The notes: generated by a model not told the origin, from the sequence alone. A stretch of DNA of 64,000 bases from Paramoeba atlantica (GCA_977017575.1 CDRNVI010000006.1:186001-250000), one strand, 5' to 3'. Counted from the first letter of the stretch, positions 29,102 through 39,297 are shown. Program-made: numbers and translations.

Positions 29102-29880
29102 AGCAAATTTTGTCTAGTGTTGTGGAGTGTTGCGCTGTAGACTTAATGGGTGCTTATTTTCATAGATATTTCTGCGAAGTCAGTTTACAGAAAATTCTTT
29201 TTTTATGGTTTCTTTTGTCTTCTAGATGGAGTTCCCAGTAAAGTATATTTACGTTCATCGGATAATATTTTTGAATTAATTCATGCAAGGCTTTTCAATT
29301 TGCTCCTTTGGTCGTAGACATACGAATCTCGAATTGCGAGATTACGAATTCACTTCGTTATTTTTCTAATTTTCGTTTGCACTTGAAGTCAAACGTAAAT
29401 TGAACTCCAAGTCTTCTAACTCCAATGTTTCTAAGGTACGATGTACTCTGATACTATGTATCAAATACTAAATTTTATATGACAATCAAATATTGATTAT
29501 CATATTAAAATATGATAATATTATTAGTATAATGTGGAAAAATGCGCTAATCATCTTATTAGGTATTTTTCGCTATCATTCAAGTTTAAACGGAAAGTGT
29601 TTGCGATGTATTGCCCTTTGAACGTTGCATGCTTCAGCACTTTTATTGCACTCAGAATCACTGCACAAGCAATATTGTTCGCCACCTAAACTCGTAATAA
29701 TAATATTTATAAACAGGGTTCGCGGAAACTTTAAAACTTTCAAGAAAGTACTTTAAAGTTACTTTATTTTTTTTCTAAAAACTTTCAAAAAAAATTTTTA
29801 TTCGTATACTTTAAAATTTCTTTCATCATGATTTTGATTCGTCTGTATTCATGACAGTTCATTATTAGGCCTCTATACAA
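29102..29880 (+). other. Long AT-rich region without a recognised gene
   Basis: Multiple stops in all frames, with A/T-rich hairpin-forming runs at 29490-29530 and 29745-29800. It leads into the hAT remnant and is probably intergenic sequence or old transposon debris. Confidence 0.5.
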
Positions 29881-29900
29881 TACAAGATACTTTTTTTCCG

Positions 29901-30745
29901 ATGGTAAAGCTCACCTGGGGCACTTTTTGTAAAGATTTCTTTACTCAAGTACCTAATGCAGAGGGCGACAAGCAGATGGTGGAGTGCAAATTGTGTCCTG
30001 AGAATGGCAAAAAACGTTTTTTTGACGGCAAGAGGTCTGCAGACCGATTACATATCGGCAGAAAGGCATCTTCGAAAACACGATAAAAGTTATGATACGT
30101 GGTGCACGGAGCAAAGGGAGAAATATCGCCGAGAAAATCCAACGTTGCACGTAAGTTCCCAAACCGCGACGCCTGAGCACCACAAGGATGTTATAATCTG
30201 GAAATCCGAATGTGGCATTCCAACCTCGGCCCTTGAGCACCCAATATTTCGTCACAAAATTGTACGTGGAATGTGCCCCACCCCATCTCGAAGAGAAAAG
30301 CTTAACGAACTTACCATTGAGTACGCCAAGCAACTGCGTACCAAAACGTGCATTGACTTTGGATTTAAATTTTCGGATGTAAGTGTATGTATGGATACAT
30401 CCACTATTCACCACCGCACGACATGTGCCGTGACACTCGTACACAAAGGAATCTCGATGTGTTGGGCTATCAAGCCCATGTCATCAACTGACGCCACCGC
30501 ATTCAAGCGGTGGCTTCAAGGGAAAGTTTGGTCACTTATCCATAACAGCGCAAAAGCTTATTTCTTTGGTTGCATCTGAAGCAAGCTGCGAGCGGCTGTT
30601 CAGTTCTGTGGGGTTCGTGTACGAAGATCTGCGAAGTCGCATGTCACCGGAATTAGTTGCTGTAGAAACCTCGATTCGATGCAGTTTGCTTTCTCGCAAC
30701 AGTGACTGTAGGGATCCCCCAGTAGGCTTGGAAAATGAATATTAG
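29901..30745 (+). pseudogene. hAT-family transposase remnant with BED zinc finger, frameshifted and internally deleted
   Basis: A first frame (29901-30086) encodes a BED-type finger start (FCKDFF, CKLCPENGKKRFF). A second frame (29956-30579) continues with RHLRKHDKSY and RRENPTLHVSSQ, so a frameshift separates them. A third frame from about 30550 encodes LISLVASEASCERLFSSV, the conserved C-terminal hAT dimerisation motif, ending at about 30742. The distance between these parts is far too short for a full hAT protein, so most of the catalytic domain is deleted. G-rich sequence directly after the stop (30746-30775) resembles the hAT end near 62949. Confidence 0.8.
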
Positions 30746-31142
30746 AGGGGGGGCGGCCGGTCGGTGGTGATAGGCAGAATATGGCAGAATACGGCAGAAT
30801 ATGGCAAAAATCAGGTATATAAACCCCTCCGCATCAAAAAGGCACCCACCCTTATTTTTCGCACGAGGGGGGCTAGGGGGGTTATCGCACCACTTTATCG
30901 TGCAAAAATTTGAGATCTGTACGTTCCCGTTGTTTATTAATAAAAATCAGGTATATATTAATAAAAAAAATCCGCACCGCTCCGCGGCGCCTTGGTTTAT
31001 TGCTTTTGCTAATGTTATTAAAACAGAAATCGGGGATTCATCACTGTAGACAAAGTTTAATAATAATCGTAACACTTCCAAAAAGTCAAGATTTACTTTT
31101 ACACTGATCTTACTAGCTTAGTCCTCGGGGAAATTAACAAAC
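30746..31142. repeat. hAT terminus and solo end of a Tc1-like element
   Basis: 30746-30800 is G-rich with three copies of a GGCAGAATA phrase, similar (inverted) to 62965-63000. 30825-30955 is homologous to the right end of the Tc1-like element at 40799-42140 (shared AGATCTGTACGTTCCCG and TTATTTTTCGCAC-like segments), without an associated transposase. The rest is AT-rich. Confidence 0.65.
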
Positions 31143-31863
31143 TTAATCTTTCTGACTTTTGTCTTCCTGCACGATGCGTGGTGGTGCCCGAGGACCTATG
31201 GGTCGTCCCCTTTTCTTCGGGAACATTCCATTAATGACAATAGGGGGCTGTATCGGCACTTTTACATTGATGGGTGGAGGGGGACGGACAATTTGGAGAG
31301 GATCCTGGGTGTCATCTGCCAAGTTGGAAGAAGGGGATGGAACACTCACAGGAATAATCGACAATGTTTCGCTTTCTTGTGGCGTGTTCATCTGTGAACG
31401 GCGACTCACTCGGATGTTCTGGCCTGCGAGGTAGGCCCAAAAACGACCAGCGAATGCCTTGCATTCAGCTTCAGGATCAGACGAATTGAATTCGTCATGT
31501 GAGGCAACAACAGAACGAAGTTCCAGGCCGGCTTCGCAAATAAAGCCGTCTCGTACGTGCTCCGCACCCAGCCACCCACCACGATATGTGATGAGATTAA
31601 TGATCAATTGCACGACCCCTGTGGCAAGAAGCGGAACATCACATACCAACACATCGTCGTAGAACGCAACCGCGCTCAGACAACGATTTAAAACGCGATC
31701 AATTGCTTCCGGGTCACCTTGAAGAAGAGTGATATTTCCGCGAACAAAGCGATACTGTTTCAATGGCTTTTGTATCGCTGCCTTCCATTGCATGATGTAC
31801 TTCTAAAAGACCAAGCTTGGTCTGAATTTCCTCTGATACGGTTTGTACAGAGACGTCAGACAT
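31143..31863 (-). pseudogene. Minus-strand gene of unknown function with an AT-hook, one apparent frameshift
   Basis: The frame from an ATG at 31863 starts MSDVSVQTVSEEIQ and stays open for about 50 codons. An overlapping frame, open from about 31793 to 31143, encodes 216 residues including GNITLLQGDPEAIDRVL, a Pro-rich linker and KKRGRPIGPRA, an AT-hook-like DNA-binding motif. One frameshift between about 31720 and 31793 would join them. A pyrimidine-rich tract lies upstream on the minus strand (31864-31905), as before host genes. It is the only non-transposase-like gene on the minus strand, and transposon fragments lie on its downstream side (29900-30960). It could be transposon cargo, a displaced host gene, or a functional gene beginning at 31793. 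Confidence 0.45.
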
Positions 31864-32274
31864 ATTCGTACGAAAGAAAGTGAAAAGAAGGAATGGATTC
31901 TTGGAAAATAGAGGAATAAGGCTCGTTGAAGAACAACTGGCTTTGGAAATAATATGGACTGGTCAATCTTTATTATTTAATCATAGGCTTACTATCGATC
32001 CCGTCCTGGCGACTTCGCTCGTTTTTTCGACTTTTTGGTTGAGGGGACAGGAAATTTCCTTAGCGCTTCCCGATACTGCGCTCTAATTAGCTCGCAATTT
32101 AATTATTATAAATTTATAATAATTTATAAATTTATAATTTATAAATAATTTATATTTACTTACTACATTTCGAATATTATATATTAAGGCTAAATTTAGC
32201 TATAATGCAATATCAAGAGAAATTGTTTTAAGTAGCGTAAAAAAGTTATTTTTTTAGGTTGCTTTTCGCGTGTT
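31864..32274 (+). other. AT-rich intergenic region with palindromic TAAATTTATAA runs
   Basis: 32095-32160 consists almost entirely of overlapping inverted repeats of ATAAATTTATAAT type. There is no convincing gene; one short open frame at 31880-32086 has no recognisable similarity. Confidence 0.5.
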
Positions 32275-32778
32275 ATGCCCTCCGTTCCCCCATTGCGATA
32301 TCGGTATCGATGGCACACTCTTTGTAGAAGTGTGCAAGAACCCTTCGTACACCCCCACCGCCCCAAACCAGCCGAAGAAAAAACTCCCTATTCGTATCAG
32401 CCCTTCTTGCGTTCGCGTCATGTTGCAGACATAGAAACCATAGAGATTCGCGGTATGTATAAAGAGGAAATTCGCATCGAAAGAGGCAAATTCCCTACCT
32501 ATAATAAGGTGTGGTGGATTCATACAGATGGATCGTTAAGTCTGAGGGAAGTTGAATACAACGCTCCGTCTTTTATAACACTTTTTCGTGATGGAGCTTA
32601 CACACACCGAGAGCGTCGTGAAAACCTGGCGCGCAGAAAAGGGCGAAGCGCTTATAAAAGTTGGGAGCATAATTCTGCGAGTCGCCTCGAGACTTCTTCT
32701 ATACCAATGGTAGATATGAATGAGTTTCCTTACTGCGTTCCTAGCCACCACCTCAGAGAAGCGATAGAACAAGAATAA
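32275..32778 (+). CDS. Small basic hypothetical protein, possibly mitochondrial
   Basis: A 167-residue protein from the ATG at 32275 that I do not recognise. The N-terminus (MPSVPPLRYRYRWHTLCRSV) is arginine-rich without acids, as in mitochondrial presequences. The core has FPTYNKVWWIHTDGSLSLRE and a basic RRENLARRKGRSAYKSW stretch. Size and charge would fit a mitochondrial ribosomal protein (inference only). The T-rich tract 32248-32270 precedes the start. Confidence 0.55.
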   Translation: MPSVPPLRYRYRWHTLCRSVQEPFVHPHRPKPAEEKTPYSYQPFLRSRHVADIETIEIRGMYKEEIRIERGKFPTYNKVWWIHTDGSLSLREVEYNAPSFITLFRDGAYTHRERRENLARRKGRSAYKSWEHNSASRLETSSIPMVDMNEFPYCVPSHHLREAIEQE

Positions 32779-33306
32779 TATCCCATAAAATTCGAAACAA
32801 TATTCGCTGAAAAAAGAATAAGGGAGCTACTTCTTGAGTTACAGGATCGTGCTGAGTAGCTTACATTCCTGCTAAAGAAATTGCGTATCCTCGTACATTT
32901 CGGGGGTATATTCGCATCACACACACAGACATGTAATTTCTTTGATTTATCAGTGTCGTTCGACCAAAACTCCAGGTGTTCGTCACTCCGACAAGACAGA
33001 AAATTGCGTCTGAATAAAAACGAACTTTCCTTGCGCAACCTGTTAGATTCTTTCGATTCGAATCGAAATTGTTTAACTTGATATACACTTGTATATTCCG
33101 GCCATATTTATTACAGGCCATATTAAGAATTAAGGATTTTTGTTTTTGAACATCGATTGGTTCTTGGAATTTCTGTGTTCATTGTAAAATTCATAGTAAG
33201 TTTCTTAATAATGTCGGTGGGTTACAACCCCGACATCGGATGCTAATAGCCTAATACCAAGTATTATAAAGAAGAAGACTGAATAACCAAGCATATCGAG
33301 TCATAA
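32779..33306 (+). other. Intergenic region without a recognised gene
   Basis: AT-rich. Only short open frames on either strand and no RNA gene seen. Confidence 0.5.
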
Positions 33307-34521
33307 ATGAGGAATATGAACGAAGTTCAAGAAGAAAACCTACTGGCTTATGTGCGAAAAAATTTCCCGCAAAAAATATGGAGTTATTACGAAAAGGAGT
33401 TTGGAAAAGTTGAATGGCTAACTATCCTAAGGTCTTTTTGCTTTTCGTCTAGAAAGGTCGCAGTTTTCAACAAACATTGGCAGGCGTACACCGATGATCC
33501 TTTTCAAACGTTGTGTGATTCAATACAAGCAACTTTGCTACCCATTACAATATGTGACTCGTTTGATGCGGAACTACGCTTCAGCGTTACAGAAGGCACA
33601 GGGTTTCCAGCTCCTCATAGTTCCCTAATCACTATTCTTGCACGTGAAGGTGACTACATTGATACATTGGATTTTTTCGGGTTTTACGCACAACATAATT
33701 CGAAGTTTTTAAGGGAGTTGTCTTCCCCCGAAAAAGAACTTATTCCTTCTCCTTGCTGCGACAACTCTCAGACACCTGCATATTACCTTATGGACCCAAG
33801 TTCCCTTGCTCCTATTCTTGCTTTGGGGATAGAGCCGCATTATGATGTATTGGATATGTGCGCGGCACCTGGAGGAAAATCATTAGCAATATGTCAGAAG
33901 CTTGATTCACGTGGAAGCCTGACGGCAAACGAATATGATCCTATTAGGTGTCAACGACTTAAGAGGACGATTAATGCTCATATAAACCATCCTATGCGTG
34001 AAAAAGTTTTGATTACATGCCGAGATGCATCAAGATGGCAAGCTGCGAGTAAATACGACCGTATTCTTCTCGATGTGCCTTGTTCTTTCGAACGTCATCT
34101 TATTCGACAACTCTTAGGGGAGAAGAATACTTTAAATATTAAAAAATTGATTCAAAAATGGGCCATGAAGTGGGACATTCTTCCAAGAACACAATATAGC
34201 ATTCTCTTCCGAGCTTTACAGTGTCTTCGACCGGGTGGTAGACTAGTATACAGTACTTGTTCTGTTTCGACAAAGGAAAATGATGACGTTATAAAAAGGT
34301 TCTTAAGAGTCTCTTCTTCTTTTGACGTTCGAGTTCTCACTGGTAAAGAAGGAAAACTCGTGAAAAACGAAGATGAACACGAATCTTTTTGTTTTGCTGA
34401 GGCATTCAACACAAATACAACTGAGCTAACAGAATATGGAGTGGTCTTTTTCCCTCATCAGAATGCACTTAATTGTGGGCCAATGTATATTTCAGTAATC
34501 GAACTATTGCCGTGCCAGTAA
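33307..34521 (+). CDS. RNA m5C methyltransferase of the NSUN3/NSUN4 group
   Basis: A 404-residue protein. The SAM-binding motif DMCAAPGGKS (about residues 183-192) and the two catalytic cysteines in LLDVPCS (about 258) and VYSTCSVS (about 317) identify a NOL1/NOP2/Sun family enzyme. FERHLIRQLLGEKNT after the first cysteine follows the pattern of NSUN4, which acts on mitochondrial small-subunit rRNA, and of NSUN3. The N-terminal 150 residues hold the usual helical pre-domain (WSYYEKEFGKVEWLTI). The NSUN4-like RHLIR segment favours a mitochondrial role, but substrate is not certain. Confidence 0.88.
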   Translation: MRNMNEVQEENLLAYVRKNFPQKIWSYYEKEFGKVEWLTILRSFCFSSRKVAVFNKHWQAYTDDPFQTLCDSIQATLLPITICDSFDAELRFSVTEGTGFPAPHSSLITILAREGDYIDTLDFFGFYAQHNSKFLRELSSPEKELIPSPCCDNSQTPAYYLMDPSSLAPILALGIEPHYDVLDMCAAPGGKSLAICQKLDSRGSLTANEYDPIRCQRLKRTINAHINHPMREKVLITCRDASRWQAASKYDRILLDVPCSFERHLIRQLLGEKNTLNIKKLIQKWAMKWDILPRTQYSILFRALQCLRPGGRLVYSTCSVSTKENDDVIKRFLRVSSSFDVRVLTGKEGKLVKNEDEHESFCFAEAFNTNTTELTEYGVVFFPHQNALNCGPMYISVIELLPCQ

Positions 34522-34620
34522 TTTTTTTATAGCCACTCGCTGGACTTAATTTCGAGTAGTAACTTAGTTGCTACTAAGTAGTTACTAGCTTAACTCGTAA
34601 CTACTAGTTCGTAGTTAATA

Positions 34621-35185
34621 TACAGGGGGGATCGGTTAAATCTGGGGGGTCTAAAATTTGTAAATGTAAGTGGACAATTTTGGAAAATAATAGCGCATTT
34701 GAGAGCTCTCGAATAGCCCTACTGTGGAATCTATGTCGTTTCGCGCATAAATAACATTTTTGTAAAATGAAAGGTGGCTCAAAAACGTCAATTGCAATTT
34801 TTTTTAGAAAATTGCAAAAGGTGAAATGACAAATCTTGAACCAACAACATTCTCTGCGTTAGTTTTGTTTTATCTGAGGGTGAGAAAAGGCTTTCCGAGA
34901 ATTTCCTTCGAGAAGAATGTGAATGCACACGTCTTTGTGGCATGAATGCTCCAAAAAAGGGAGAAAAACAGGAAAAAGAGTAAGAAAATGAGAAAAAATA
35001 CAAATTTTGCGCCCCGAAAAAACGTAGTTTTCATCTAAAAGCCGATGTGCGTAAAAGCACGGGAAACGGCATAGATTCCATAAGAGGGCTATGCGAGAGC
35101 TCCCGAATGCGGTATTAATTTCCAAAATTGGCCACTTTTTACAATTTTAAGATCCCCCCAGATTTACTAGCTGATGCCCCCTGTA
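34621..35185. mobile_element. TA-flanked MITE of Tc1/mariner type
   Basis: Left end TACAGGGGGG at 34621 and right end CCCCCTGTA at 35177-35185 are the outer parts of imperfect inverted repeats of about 140 bases. Both arms share AAATCTGGGGGG, CAATTTTGGAAA and GCATTYGRGAGCTCTCG-type blocks. There is no coding capacity. The same blocks occur at 61361-61450 next to a Tc1 transposase fragment, which may represent the autonomous relative. A second partial end (GATGCCCTCTGTA) lies at 35193-35205. Confidence 0.75.
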
Positions 35186-35940
35186 GTGTAGCTGATGCCC
35201 TCTGTATTAGCAGCTAATCGCGGTGGTTGTATAACTACCGCTCTTCCCTGGATTAGTGAAAAAAGTGAACAAAAAACAGTGAAAATATAAGAGGAACACA
35301 GTAATAAAATTTATAATATATAAGACGAAAAAATATATAAGGGGGCTCCGGTGGTCCAAAATTGAAAAAAAGAATTGAAAAAAATGGGGGGTCCATGGGG
35401 GGGGTTCAGGAGGGGGGGCATACGTCCAAAAATAGAACCTGACCTAACCGCGGGGTTAGGGGGTACACCTGTGTAGGTTATGGGGGGGGGGTAGACTTTC
35501 GGTGGGCCTAGGGCAAAAAAAAGGAAACTAAAATGGTTTGGGGTAAACCTTGTCCCCCCCAGCAGTAGAGAGGCTGCGGGTGCTGTGTCAGCACGGTTTC
35601 GGTACGGTTTCGCACGGTTTCGACGCAGTTTCGTGCGGTTTCGCCGCGGTTTCGCGCGGTTTCGGAGAGATCCGAACGCCTTCTCTACATAAAGGTGGGA
35701 TGTATCGGTGCGGCCTCAGTGCGGTCTCGTTTGGTGTGGTGCGGCCTCAGTGCGGTCTCGGCCAATCTTCCTTGCGTCATATTTCAACAATTGCGTAGAA
35801 AAAATCTGAGTTAAGATTGTATTGGATCAAAGGATAATCAAAAGCAAATATGTGTGCATTTTTTATGTTCTAACCAAGATTCATACTTTTTTTTATGAAA
35901 TATTGGTAGTGCGGTAATCTAGAAAACGTGAACATTATGA
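35186..35940. repeat. G-rich low-complexity region and CGGTTTCG minisatellite
   Basis: 35385-35520 contains many runs of four to nine G, which could form quadruplexes on the + strand. 35590-35665 holds about seven copies of a GCGGTTTCG-like 10-12-mer. 35708-35763 has two copies of a 22-mer GTGCGGCCTCAGTGCGGTCT-like unit. No gene is supported. Confidence 0.7.
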
Positions 35941-36036
35941 CTTGGCGCACCTACCCGTTTTTTTAGGGTCGTACGCCACGTTATGGATATGCTCCTTAAG
36001 CCAGTCTCTGCGGGCTTTTGTACACTCAACCATACC

Positions 36037-37077
36037 TCACCCTTTACTACACAAACACTCATCCTCATCACTTTTGGGTTTTAAACTTGAATATATCATA
36101 GAATCAAAATCATACTGCGGCTTGTTAGCCAGCAGACCGTACGTTACTACAGATACAATTTGAAGGGCGTCTCGGACCCAAGGAATATCATGGTCAGTAC
36201 CATGAAAAAAACGAAACCTGTCAAAATGAGCAAAACATCGCTCAATTCGAGACCGAATCAATGAAATTCTTTGGTTAAGCTGCTTTTGCGATTTGGTCAG
36301 ACCACGGCCAATTTTTTTTATAGGGTACAAGGCAGTGTGCACAACCAATGTACCCTAAATCAGCCAAAAAAAGTTCATCCTTGTGGTGATCAAATACAGG
36401 AGTACGATGCACACTCGTACTTTGGTACCCACGTCGGAAGGACCGACGTAGTGGACACGTCCAAATCTTCGGTTTGTCCACCCGAAAAGACGCTTGAAGC
36501 GCTTGTATATGCGTTCCTTCGTCTCATCGTCAAAGCCTTGAAACTGTATTCAGTATGTTTCCATAACGGAAAAGACAAATGCCTTCGTTACAGCATGTTT
36601 ACCATCGATTTCTTGGAGCAATTTAAAGTGCACTTTCCTTAAAATTGCCTTCCACTCTTTGTTAAAGCCTCTCTGGCGCTTTCTTCCCTTGAGACCACGA
36701 TTAATTCGTGATTGATAAAAAGAGGCACCGTTTCTTTTAATACTTCGGACAGTTCTTAAACTGATCCGATACTTTTCGCTCAGCTTTTTTGTGTCCAATT
36801 CGCTCAGACACATATTCAACTTCTCTTGCATAGTCAAGCACACTCTAGAGGTCCTAGGTGTGCTGATGGGAAGAGAGTCAAATGTGTTGGGGGGAGGACG
36901 GCTGGCCACCGGGGGACCAATTCTCGGCGCTGGCGGAATAACCGTAAACCAGCGTCCCAAAGGACCCGAAATCGCCGACCCACGAGTGTGCACTTTGTCT
37001 GGCGTCTCGCTCTCGGGAGAATCGACAGTCTTTGAAAGGACGAAGGGAACTAATAATAAAGTTTCAGTGATTTCCAT
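36037..37077 (-). pseudogene. PIF/Harbinger-type (DDE_4) transposase pseudogene with frameshifts
   Basis: Reading on the minus strand, 37077-36550 encodes a Pro-rich N-terminus and a helix-turn-helix (KLSEKYRISLRTVRSIKRN). It continues in other frames at 36481-36275 (ELFLADLGYIGCAHCLVPYKKN) and 36348-36037 (QLNQRISLIRSRIERCFAHFDRFRFF). The GYxG...PYKK and IRSRIERCFAHF blocks are typical of the C-terminal half of DDE_4 transposases (PIF/Harbinger and ISL2EU groups). At least two frameshifts break the gene. Confidence 0.75.
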
Positions 37078-37172
37078 AAATGAAAATATTAGAAATTTAC
37101 ACCATATTTACTCAACCTTTTCGGTCAAAAGAATATTGGTCATTTTTTTTTTTCGGACATTGTTTTTCAAAA

Positions 37173-38039
37173 CGGCACTATAAGTGGGGGAGTACCCCGC
37201 GGCACTATACGTAAGTTACTATATGTAAGTGGGGGGCACAGTATTCCACTTTACACCACGTTTTGTATGATGATACAGCAGTAGCACTGCTTTTATGGCG
37301 CCTCTTGTCCGAGACTATGCTCAATGAGACTTTAAACATTATACTCCCCCTCTCATTAATTTTAATAAATGGATTCCGAGTTATAAAAATTCGTTTTATG
37401 CGCTCTCATTAATTTTTATAAATCAATAAACGAATTCAACTATACTTTTTAAATTATGTTTCGAAGCAAACAAAAATGACTCTTTTGTTCTACTGAAAAT
37501 GGATTACTTCATGGGCGTCCTTCACAGCAGTTTCTTTCAGAGAAGAGAAAGTGGTTGGTTTCTATGGTGGAGAATAATGGTAAGAAAATTACGATAAAGA
37601 TATCGCTTTTGTAAAAAGCAACTTTCTCTAAAGTTGGATGCAAACTCGATGTGGAGAAGTAAGGTCAGAACCTCCTCATTATCTTCCCTGGAATTGCCAT
37701 CTCACTGATGGTACTAACGCCGATCAACTACCATTTTCTGGGTAGGGGGGGCCTTAGATGAAAATTCATCGAAAGTTACATTGCACGGATGAGAAAAAGC
37801 TTGTCTGAGTTCTTAATTTTTTTAGTTAATTCGAGTTTCCACTCTAGTATACAGGGGGGATCACCAATATCGGGACACCTCCCATTTTTGTGCCATGTGT
37901 CCGTTTCACCTGATTTTTGTTGCAAAAGAGAGATCTCGACGCGAATATGATCGGAACGACATTTTTTTTTTTTTGGGGGGGGGGGGGGGAATTTTCACCC
38001 TCGACCTGAAACATACTACCCCCCCCACTTATAGTGCCG
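37173..38039. mobile_element. Segment bounded by CGGCACTATAAGTGGGGG inverted repeats
   Basis: The left repeat at 37173-37190 and its complement at 38021-38039 (CCCCCCACTTATAGTGCCG) face each other 830 bases apart. A second GCGGCACTATA copy follows each end inward or outward (37199, 38054). No transposase lies inside. The segment contains snoRNA-like copy A and a nested Tc1-like end (TACAGGGGGGATCACC at 37854). A non-autonomous element or a mosaic of nested insertions is likely. Confidence 0.5.
37267..37345 (+). ncRNA. Diverged snoRNA-like block, copy A
   Basis: Starts with ATGATGA (box C-like), and keeps the CAGCAGTAGCACTGC hairpin and CCTCTTGTCCGAG core, but the terminal CTGA (box D) is absent. 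It is preceded by GCGGCACTATA as is copy B, and is probably a decayed copy. Confidence 0.35.
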
Positions 38040-38112
38040 TTTGGTCGAAAACCGCGGCACTATAAGTGGTGAGACACAGTAATAAAGTCATCCGATTTAC
38101 AACATGTTTTAC

Positions 38113-38195
38113 ATGATGATACAGCAGTAGCACTGCTCTTATGACACCTCTTGTCCGAGACTATGCTCAATGAGACTTTGAACAATATATTCTGA
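38113..38195 (+). ncRNA. Candidate C/D-box snoRNA, copy B
   Basis: The 83-base block begins exactly with ATGATGA (box C consensus RUGAUGA) and ends with CTGA (box D). Internal CCGA and AATGAGA can be D' and C' boxes. The 12 bases upstream of the D'-like box, GACACCTCTTGT, are conserved in every copy except for one base in copy A, as expected of an rRNA-methylation guide (inference). Local hairpins AGCAGT-AGC-ACTGCT and GACA-CCTCT-TGTC are an alternative structure. An extended terminal stem outside the boxes is weak, so the snoRNA call is tentative. Confidence 0.5.
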
Positions 38196-38240
38196 TTCTT
38201 ATAAAATTAATAAAGTTATCCGATTTGCAACATGTTTTAC

Positions 38241-38323
38241 ATGATGATACAGCAGTAGCACTGCTCTTATGACACCTCTTGTCCGAGACTATGCTCAATG
38301 AGACTTTGAACAATATATTCTGA
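38241..38323 (+). ncRNA. Candidate C/D-box snoRNA, copy C
   Basis: Identical in layout to copy B: ATGATGA at 38241, CTGA at 38320-38323, the same guide-like GACACCTCTTGT. It is the second unit of the 128-base tandem array. Confidence 0.5.
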
Positions 38324-38368
38324 TTCTCATAAAATTAATAAAGTCATCCGATTTACAACATGTTTTAC

Positions 38369-38451
38369 AGTATGATACAGCAGTAGCACTGCTCTTATGA
38401 CACCTCTTGTCCGAGACTATGCTCAATGAGACTTTGAACAATATATTCTGA
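38369..38451 (+). ncRNA. Candidate C/D-box snoRNA copy D with altered box C
   Basis: The third tandem unit. The box C region reads AGTATGATA instead of ATGATGATA, so box C is damaged, while box D (CTGA 38448-38451) and the guide-like core are intact. It may be inactive. Confidence 0.4.
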
Positions 38452-38495
38452 ATCCTATAAAATTAAACAATATGTTCTGAATCTTATAAAATTAA

Positions 38496-39278
38496 ACAAG
38501 GAATGCTTCCTTTCTGTGCCGTGGGTCGTCTTTAACCCTGCAATTTCGGTCCAAACCCGGAGCCACATGCCTCCTTGGCAACGTGGAAAGGGGATGGAAG
38601 ACGCACGTCATAGGGCAATAATAAACAAGCAATCAAGGAGAGGGGGAAATGCATCCGACGTCGCCTGGCTTGGAGAAAATTTTGGGAGACTATACACCCC
38701 CCCTACATACTATACTCCCCTTCGTGATTGTCACCGTCCACTCCTCCCTACTTATTTGTCAGTTCTGAGGAAAGCTAGTAAATTCACCACAAACAAGCAT
38801 TTCGAAGCGACGCCGATTCTTTTTTTGCGATTTCGTTCAAAAAAAAATTACTTTATTGTCCCATTACACAACTGGTAAAGAGATAAAAATATCGTCTCTG
38901 TACTGATTTTCAGATCAAAAAATGTTTCCATTTTGATCGCGCCCAACGACACTAACCTCCCGAGTTGTTTGTCATCCACCGAACCCCCCCTTAGTTATTT
39001 GTCACACACCCGACCCCCCTAGTTATTTGTCACTTTTCTCCAAAAAGGGGTAACATTTAAGTAGGGGGTGTATAGCACATACAGTACATACACCCCCGTA
39101 TGTATACATATGTAGGTGTGTATACATATGTAGGTCATTACATGTACAAAATGTTACAGCGTAAAAAAGCATTTCTAAAAACTTCGTTTACAGTCCGTTT
39201 GCCGTCAACGAGGTGGCTGTCATTTAGTTGACCCGTCACACAAGTAGAGATATAGCCGACAATTATGAGAGTTAATGA
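38496..39278. other. Transposon-derived and low-complexity region
   Basis: Contains three spaced copies of a CCCCCTAGTTATTTGTCAC-like motif (38956-39032), matching a similar group at 63832-63931, and TATGTAGGTGTGTATACATA repeats at 39100-39135. No gene is supported. Confidence 0.5.
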
Positions 39279-39297
39279 AAGGGGTACTACATCTTCC

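Larger units (their letters stand above)
38081..38495 (+). repeat. 128-bp tandem repeat, three units plus partial tail
   Basis: Units start with AATAAAG at 38081, 38209 and 38337, an exact 128-base period with few mismatches. After the third unit the last 30 bases are duplicated again (38465-38495). Each unit contains one 83-base block with C- and D-box-like ends. Confidence 0.9.

Noticed and set aside
36037-37077. Functional minus-strand host gene
   Set aside because: Conserved transposase segments lie in different frames separated by stops, so it is a Harbinger-type pseudogene.
38081-38495. CRISPR array
   Set aside because: The repeats are 128-base tandem units with no variable spacers, in a eukaryotic genome; they are a tandem duplication.
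38516-38878. 120-codon frame in the transposon cluster
   Set aside because: It starts at GTG, has no recognisable motifs and runs through transposon-like sequence.
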